Positions 1-6,336 of a stretch of DNA of 6,336 nucleotides are shown one piece after another (the first letter of the stretch is position 1; each line of letters opens with the position of its first letter). The notes under the pieces were generated by a model that saw nothing but the letters and a program-made list of their open reading frames with translations, had not been told where the DNA came from and did not search any database. The stretch is from Acetobacteraceae bacterium (lineage in GTDB: Bacteria; Pseudomonadota; Alphaproteobacteria; Acetobacterales; Acetobacteraceae), in NCBI GenBank assembly GCA_947475475.1, contig CANJOG010000125.1, positions 1-6,336 of the forward strand, read 5' to 3'. A program made the translations under genes and the position numbers.

Positions 1-389
1 CGGATGATCCGCGCTATGCCGGTCATACGGCCCGAGGCGTGAATCAGGACGAACTGGACGCGCTGATCGGCGACTGGACGGTGACGGTAAATAGCGAGGA
101 ACTCGAGGTGCTGCTGGAAGAGCACGGCATTCCCGCAAGCCGTATCTACCGCGCGCCCGAGATGCTATCCGATCCGCATTTCCAGGCGCGTGAGAGCATC
201 GTTCGTGTTCCGCACAAGGAGTTCGGAAATATTGCGATGCAGAATGTGATGCCGCATCTCTCGGGAACGCCCGGCAAGGTGCGCGGCGTTGGGCCCGGGC
301 TGGGCGAGCATAATGACGATGTCTATCGCGGCTTGCTGGGTCTGTCGGCAGATCGCGTGGCTGAACTGGCCAAGTCCGGCGTGATCTGA
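1..389 (+). CDS. Family III CoA-transferase (CaiB/BaiF type), C-terminal part
   Basis: The reading frame is open to the left edge (first full codon at base 3) and ends at TGA 387-389, so only the last 128 residues are present. They match from memory the C-terminal pattern of CaiB/BaiF CoA-transferases: DDPRYAGHTARG, then an HGIPASRIYRAPEMLSDPHF stretch, then MPHLSGTPG and GPGLGEHNDDVYRGLLGL. Family members move CoA from a donor such as succinyl-CoA onto a carboxylic acid in the cytoplasm. The catalytic Asp lies in the N-terminal half, outside the window, so activity cannot be judged here. The HMG-CoA lyase-like gene starts 12 nt downstream, so the two are very probably co-transcribed and may act in sequence, the transferase making the CoA thioester that the lyase cleaves. 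The family is certain; the acid substrate is unknown. Confidence 0.9.
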   Translation, partial: DDPRYAGHTARGVNQDELDALIGDWTVTVNSEELEVLLEEHGIPASRIYRAPEMLSDPHFQARESIVRVPHKEFGNIAMQNVMPHLSGTPGKVRGVGPGLGEHNDDVYRGLLGLSADRVAELAKSGVI

Positions 390-401
390 GGGGGCGCTTT
401 G

Positions 402-1307
402 ATGGCCGATTTTGTCGATATCATGGATGTGGCACCCCGCGATGGGTTGCAGAATGATCCGGTCGATCTCTCAACGGAAGACAAGCTGGAGCTGATTGCG
501 CGTCTGGTGGCAGCGGGGCTGAAACATGTTGAGGTCACCAGCTTCGTCAATCCGAAGCGTGTGCCGCGTATGGCTGATGCCGATGAGCTTTCGCGCCGGC
601 TGCCGAAGCTTCCGGGTGTGTCCTATGTCGGGCTGCTGATGAATGAGCGCGGCATGGAGCGCGCCTTGGCCGCAGGGATTGCCGAGATCAATGCGGTGAC
701 AGTGGCGAGCGATGCGTTTGCCGCGCGCAATCAGAACATGACATCAGAGCAATCGGTTGATCTGGCCATCGCCATTCTCGAAGCGGCGCGTGCGGCCGGT
801 GTAAAGGCGAGTGTCGGCATTGCGACCGCTTTCGGATGCCCCTTCGAGGGGGAGGTGCCGGTAGAGCGTGTGGCCGCGATCGCGAAGCGGCTTGCGGAGG
901 CGGGCTATCCGGAGATCGCCCTGGCCGATACGATCGGTGTCGCGACGCCAGGCGATGTGATCGAGCGGTTCGGGGCGTTGGCCGCGGCGGCGCCGGGTGT
1001 GAAGATGCGCGGGCATTTCCACAACACGCGCAATACCGGGATTGCCAATGCCTGGGCCGCGGTGAGTGTCGGTGTGCGTGGCCTGGATGCGAGTCTGGGC
1101 GGTATTGGCGGGTGTCCGTTTGCGCCGAAGGCGACGGGGAATATCCCGACTGATGATCTTGCCTATATGCTGGCCCGCAGTGGCTACGAGACCGGGATCG
1201 ATCTGCCCAAGTTGGTTGAGGCCAGCACCTGGCTGGGCGAGCGGCTGGGCCGGCAGCTTCCCGCAATGCTTGGCCGTGCCGGCATTTTTCCGAAACTTGC
1301 TGCCTGA
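402..1307 (+). CDS. Hydroxymethylglutaryl-CoA lyase-like enzyme
   Basis: A complete 301-residue TIM-barrel lyase of the HMGL-like family, the usual length for bacterial HMG-CoA lyases. These enzymes cleave HMG-CoA to acetyl-CoA and acetoacetate (end of leucine breakdown) with a divalent metal. The key residues of the family are all visible: R13 and D14 in APRDGLQ, E44 in HVEVTSF, the metal-binding H205 and H207 in GHFHNT, C238 of the mobile loop in GGIGGCPFAP, and N247 in ATGN. The loop (SLGGIGGCPF) and HFHNTRNTG differ from the classical SVAGLGGCPY and HLHDTYGQA, so this is a sister clade whose substrate could be another 3-hydroxy-3-methyl acyl-CoA, such as a citramalyl-CoA type compound. 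I chose ATG 402; a TTG directly before it (399) adds one residue, and a G-rich Shine-Dalgarno-like run lies at about 389-394. It sits between the CoA-transferase and cupin genes in an apparent operon. Confidence 0.9.
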   Translation: MADFVDIMDVAPRDGLQNDPVDLSTEDKLELIARLVAAGLKHVEVTSFVNPKRVPRMADADELSRRLPKLPGVSYVGLLMNERGMERALAAGIAEINAVTVASDAFAARNQNMTSEQSVDLAIAILEAARAAGVKASVGIATAFGCPFEGEVPVERVAAIAKRLAEAGYPEIALADTIGVATPGDVIERFGALAAAAPGVKMRGHFHNTRNTGIANAWAAVSVGVRGLDASLGGIGGCPFAPKATGNIPTDDLAYMLARSGYETGIDLPKLVEASTWLGERLGRQLPAMLGRAGIFPKLAA

Positions 1308-1327
1308 CATTCCGGCTGGAGACGACC

Positions 1328-1858
1328 ATGGGCCATCAACACGACGATCACCATCATCACGATCACGGTGAGGGGTATGACCATGGTCATACCCATGAGC
1401 CGCGCTGGAAGCATGACGGTGTGCGCGTCATTAAGGGCGACAAGCTCGATCCGAATACGGCGCAGACTCCGGGCATGTTCCGTCAGGCGGCGATCAACAA
1501 GGCGCGTGTGGGTGCACAGAAGATCTGGGCCGGCACGGTGTCAATCAAAGCCGATGCCAAGACCGGTGTGCATCACCATGGCGAACTGGAAAGTGTGATC
1601 TATATCGTCAGCGGCAAGGCACGCATGCGCTGGGGTGAGAATCTGGAATTCGTGGCCGAGGGCGAGGCGGGCGATTTCATTTTCGTTCCGCCCTTTGTGC
1701 CACATCAGGAGATCAATGCCAGCCCGGATTCGACGCTCGAATGCGTGCTGGTGCGCTCCGATAATGAGGCGGTGGTGGTGAATCTGACCGACATCAAGCC
1801 GGTTGAGAATCCCGAAGCTGTGTATTGGGTGGACCCGATCCACAAGCAGCCGGGCTAG
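1328..1858 (+). CDS. Cupin-domain protein with His-rich N-terminus
   Basis: A 176-residue single-domain cupin. Motif 1 is at about residues 80-96 (H82, H84, E88) and motif 2 at 115-130 (GDFIFVPPFVPHQEIN, with H126). These give the usual 3-His/1-Glu metal site, so it probably binds Fe, Mn, Ni or Zn. Small cupins of this kind are isomerases, dioxygenases or sensors, and the sequence does not say which. The first 29 residues contain 11 histidines (H3, 5, 8-11, 13, 19, 21, 23, 29), an extension that the cupin fold does not need and that could gather or store metal. The start is supported by GGAG at 1318-1321, six bases before ATG 1328; V32 (GTG) is a weaker alternative that would remove the His-rich tail. 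The gene begins 20 nt after the lyase stop, so it is likely the last gene of the operon. A role in the lyase pathway is inference. Confidence 0.87.
   Translation: MGHQHDDHHHHDHGEGYDHGHTHEPRWKHDGVRVIKGDKLDPNTAQTPGMFRQAAINKARVGAQKIWAGTVSIKADAKTGVHHHGELESVIYIVSGKARMRWGENLEFVAEGEAGDFIFVPPFVPHQEINASPDSTLECVLVRSDNEAVVVNLTDIKPVENPEAVYWVDPIHKQPG
1373..1394. repeat. Perfect 22-bp palindrome inside the cupin gene
   Basis: The half-site GGGTATGACCA (1373-1383) is followed directly by its reverse complement (1384-1394), with no mismatch. It lies about 45 bases into the cupin gene and encodes Gly-Tyr-Asp-His-Gly-His-Thr and the first base of the next His codon. In RNA it can fold into a hairpin of 8-9 base pairs with a small loop. 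It could be an intragenic operator, an mRNA hairpin, or a by-product of the His/Gly/Asp codons. Confidence 0.85.
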
Positions 1859-1862
1859 CCCC

Positions 1863-1885
1863 GAGGGGCCGCCCGGCGGCCTCTT
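1863..1885. terminator. Hairpin between convergent genes, probable bidirectional terminator
   Basis: GAGGGGCCG (1863-1871) pairs with CGGCCTCTT (1877-1885), including two G-U pairs, around the loop CCCGG. This gives a 9-bp GC-rich stem that fills the short gap between the cupin stop and the ABC-F stop. There is no long U-run on either side, so it is not a textbook intrinsic terminator. A second inverted repeat, CCGGGC/GCCCGG at 1901-1906 and 1914-1919, lies just inside the ABC-F 3' end and could add to termination of the cupin transcript. Confidence 0.5.
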
Positions 1886-1887
1886 GC

Positions 1888-3510
<1,623 letters not shown>

Positions 3511-3590
3511 GGTCGGGTGGGGCTCGGGGCTGTTGCGGCGCGCTTATGGCACGTCACGCGGCTGCCGATGAGAGTGTCTGTCTGAAATAG

Positions 3591-3665
3591 TGGCTGGGGC
3601 GGGAGGATTCGAACCTCCGCATGGCGGAATCAAAATCCGCTGCCTTACCGCTTGGCGACGCCCCA
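3591..3665 (-). tRNA. tRNA-Gln (anticodon TTG)
   Basis: On the minus strand this folds as a complete 75-nt tRNA with encoded CCA. The acceptor stem TGGGGCG pairs with CGCCCCA. The D arm is GCCAAGCGGTAAGGC, the anticodon stem GCGGA/TCCGC encloses loop TTTTGAT, and the T arm is GGAGG-TTCGAAT-CCTCC. The discriminator is G, followed by CCA at 3593-3591. The anticodon TTG (plus-strand bases 3631-3633) reads CAA Gln codons. The TGGGG 5' end and G discriminator are normal for bacterial tRNA-Gln. Its direction is toward the ABC-F gene; no obvious terminator follows its 3' end. Confidence 0.97.
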
Positions 3666-3676
3666 CCAGGCGGGCC

Positions 3677-3705
3677 TCAATAGGCATTGGCACGGCCCGC
3701 GTAAA
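3677..3705 (-). promoter_or_regulatory. Probable promoter of tRNA-Gln
   Basis: Reading the minus strand, a -35-like TTTACG (3705-3700; 4 of 6 to TTGACA) and a -10-like TATTGA (3682-3677; 3 of 6 to TATAAT) are separated by exactly 17 bases. The -10 ends 11 bases before the tRNA 5' end, which suits a short leader. The stretch after the -10 is very GC-rich (GGCCCGC), like the discriminators of stringently controlled stable-RNA promoters. Assigned by inspection only. Confidence 0.45.
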
Positions 3706-3824
3706 GGGTGCGGGAATACGGGTCTGGCTCCCAGGTCGCATCGGTTTCCGCTGGAGGCGGGCGAACTCGGGCGGAGGCGCGGGTGATCTGCCATGGATTT
3801 TTCTCTCGCATGGCATGGTTCCGG

Positions 3825-3830
3825 TATTAA
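3825..3830 (+). promoter_or_regulatory. Weak candidate -10 element for the exported-protein gene
   Basis: TATTAA (3825-3830) is the best -10-like hexamer in the 235 bases between the tRNA and ATG 3901, an otherwise GC-rich stretch in which I see no gene. It would give a leader of about 60 bases. No convincing -35 lies at the right distance; the nearest T-rich run is around 3798-3806. Treat as tentative. Confidence 0.22.
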
Positions 3831-3900
3831 ACGATGGGGTCATTGCATGCGCGTGCAGGCAATGGGTGGCACCGATGAGCGTCCCCGAAGGAGCAATGTG

Positions 3901-5581
<1,681 letters not shown>

Positions 5582-5583
<2 letters not shown>

Positions 5584-5630
5584 CGCATGATGACCGAAGG
5601 TGAACTCACCGGAGGTCTGAATCATCCGCT
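5582..5630. repeat. Imperfect palindromic intergenic element (RIME-like?)
   Basis: Left arm segments AGCG (5582-5585), ATGAT (5587-5591), GACC (5592-5595) and GGTGA (5599-5603) pair with TCACC (5606-5610), GGTC (5614-5617), ATCAT (5621-5625) and CGCT (5627-5630). The interruptions are a C/C mismatch, a TGA bulge and a 3x3 internal loop (GAA/GGA). The result is about 18 base pairs in 49 nt. The left end overlaps the TAG stop of the exported-protein gene. Downstream, an AAAGCTAGAGC stretch (5639-5649) follows; on the other strand it reads GCTCTAGCTTT, which resembles the edges of palindromic intergenic repeats known from Rhizobiales (RIME-type). It can also act as a terminator-like hairpin for the upstream gene, though no U-run follows. 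Family assignment is from memory. Confidence 0.55.
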
Positions 5631-5653
5631 CAATCAACAAAGCTAGAGCCTGC

Positions 5654-5701
5654 CCGGCGCTAAAGCTTGCCGGCGCTAAAGCTTGCCGGCGCTAAAGCTT
5701 G
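5654..5701. repeat. Three perfect 16-bp tandem repeats at the MFS gene 3' end
   Basis: The unit CCGGCGCTAAAGCTTG occurs three times without mismatch (5654-5669, 5670-5685, 5686-5701). Each unit holds the palindrome AAGCTT, and the junctions create GCCGGC, so hairpins with paired GCCGGC arms are possible. The stop codon of the minus-strand MFS gene (5694-5692) lies in the copy nearest that gene; the other two are in its 3' untranslated region. On the minus strand a diverged fourth start, CAGGCTCTAGC, follows the third copy and joins the array to the palindromic element. The structure could help end transcription between the two convergent genes. Confidence 0.9.
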
Positions 5702-6336
5702 ATCGTGCGGGCGCGCCCAGCCTGGAGCACGGCCGCGAAGGCGAGCAGCGTGACGACAGTGACCAGCGGCCCGGTCAGCTCCCAGCCGCCCGCCTGGTCG
5801 TGCAGGACGCCCATCAGCAACGGGCTGAGCCCAGCGAGCAAATACCCGGCGCCCTGCGCCATGCCGGAGAGTTCTGCGGCGATGCGGGCATTCGGCGCGC
5901 GCAGGATGATCAACATCATGGCGAAGCAAAAATTGGCGGCCTGGCCGATGCCGAGCAGGGCGCTCCAGAACCAGGCGCCGCCAACCGGGAGATAGATGCA
6001 GCCGAGAAAGCCAGCCAGCGAGGCGGCTAGCGACAGGCTGGCACCCAGGCGCTGGTCACGTCCGATCCGGCTGAAGAGTGGCGAGGCCAGGGCGATCGGT
6101 GCCTGGACGAGAATATAGACGGCCTGCACGACGCCAGACTCCATGCCGGTCAGGCCGCGTTCGGTCAGCAGGGCCGGCAGCCAGATGAAGCCGCAGAAAT
6201 TCAGACCCGATTGCAGACCCATAAAGGCGGTGACCTGCCAAGCCAGGCGATTGCCCCAAACGCCCCCCCCAAAGCCGGCTGGCCGTATGACTTCGGCATC
6301 GCGCGGCTGGACGAAGGCCCAAACGGCGCCGGCACC
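5692..6336 (-). CDS. MFS transporter, CynX/NimT-like, C-terminal half
   Basis: The minus-strand frame is open to the right edge and ends with TAG at 5694-5692, so 214 residues of the C-terminal half are present and the start is outside the window. ATG 6222 is internal, because conserved sequence (NRLAWQVTAFMGLQSG) spans it. This motif, starting TM7 after the central cytoplasmic loop, is typical of the cyanate/nitroimidazole (CynX/NimT) branch of the major facilitator superfamily. Six hydrophobic segments follow: around VTAFMGLQSGLNFCGFIWLP, VVQAVYILVQAPIALASPLF, LGASLSLAASLAGFLGCIYL, WFWSALLGIGQAANFCFAMM, MAQGAGYLLAGLSPLLMGVL and LVTVVTLLAFAAVL. A GRDQR loop separates TM8 and TM9. It is an inner-membrane secondary transporter; its substrate is unknown. 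It converges with the exported-protein gene across 108 bp of repeats. Confidence 0.88.
   Translation of the reverse strand, partial: GAGAVWAFVQPRDAEVIRPAGFGGGVWGNRLAWQVTAFMGLQSGLNFCGFIWLPALLTERGLTGMESGVVQAVYILVQAPIALASPLFSRIGRDQRLGASLSLAASLAGFLGCIYLPVGGAWFWSALLGIGQAANFCFAMMLIILRAPNARIAAELSGMAQGAGYLLAGLSPLLMGVLHDQAGGWELTGPLVTVVTLLAFAAVLQAGRARTIKL

Noticed and set aside
399..401. TTG as the start of the lyase
   Set aside because: ATG follows immediately at 402; the rarer TTG would add only one Met.
3793..3900. Upstream start for the exported protein
   Set aside because: It would place 36 residues before the signal peptide, and no Shine-Dalgarno supports it. ATG 3901 has AAGGAG at the right distance.
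6220..6222. ATG 6222 (minus strand) as the start of a short MFS protein
   Set aside because: The frame continues upstream to the window edge and encodes the conserved NRLAWQVTAF lead-in to TM7, so the gene is only cut by the window, not truncated.
6263..6270. Run of eight C as a possible frameshift in the MFS gene
   Set aside because: The frame is open on both sides, gives Gly residues in the variable central loop, and conserved sequence follows in the same frame. A length error is possible but nothing shows one.

Overview
The window is about 6.3 kb of GC-rich, densely coded bacterial chromosome. Alphaproteobacteria, probably near the Rhizobiales/Hyphomicrobiales or Rhodospirillales, is the best guess. 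The reasons are the style of the metabolic proteins, the GC-rich codon use, and an intergenic palindrome that ends in a GCTCTAGC-like motif. This placement is inference; no marker here fixes a genus.

Left part (1-1858, + strand): a tight three-gene cluster. It holds the end of a family III (CaiB/BaiF) CoA-transferase, a complete HMG-CoA lyase-like enzyme 12 nt later, and a single-domain cupin 20 nt after that. Together they look like a small operon for an organic-acid or branched-chain acid catabolic route: CoA is loaded onto an acid and a 3-hydroxy-3-methyl-type acyl-CoA is cleaved. The true substrate cannot be read from the sequence. The cupin has an unusual histidine-rich N-terminus, and its coding DNA contains a perfect 22-bp palindrome.

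Middle (1863-3705): a hairpin fills the 29-bp gap between the cupin and a convergent (- strand) ABC-F ATPase gene. Behind that gene's start lies tRNA-Gln(TTG), also on the - strand, with encoded CCA and a plausible sigma-70-type promoter.

Right part (3901-6336): a 560-residue exported protein of unknown function (+ strand) carries an in-frame hexanucleotide repeat coding for Gln-Asn just after its signal peptide. Its stop codon overlaps an imperfect 49-nt palindromic element. A run of three perfect 16-bp tandem repeats follows, and the first repeat met from the right contains the stop codon of a convergent MFS transporter gene (CynX/NimT-like), whose 5' end lies beyond the window.

Most of the window is ordinary chromosome. 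I see no defence system, mobile element, CRISPR array or clear novel system. The points most worth a second look are the His-rich cupin with its palindrome and the repeat-rich junction at 5581-5701.
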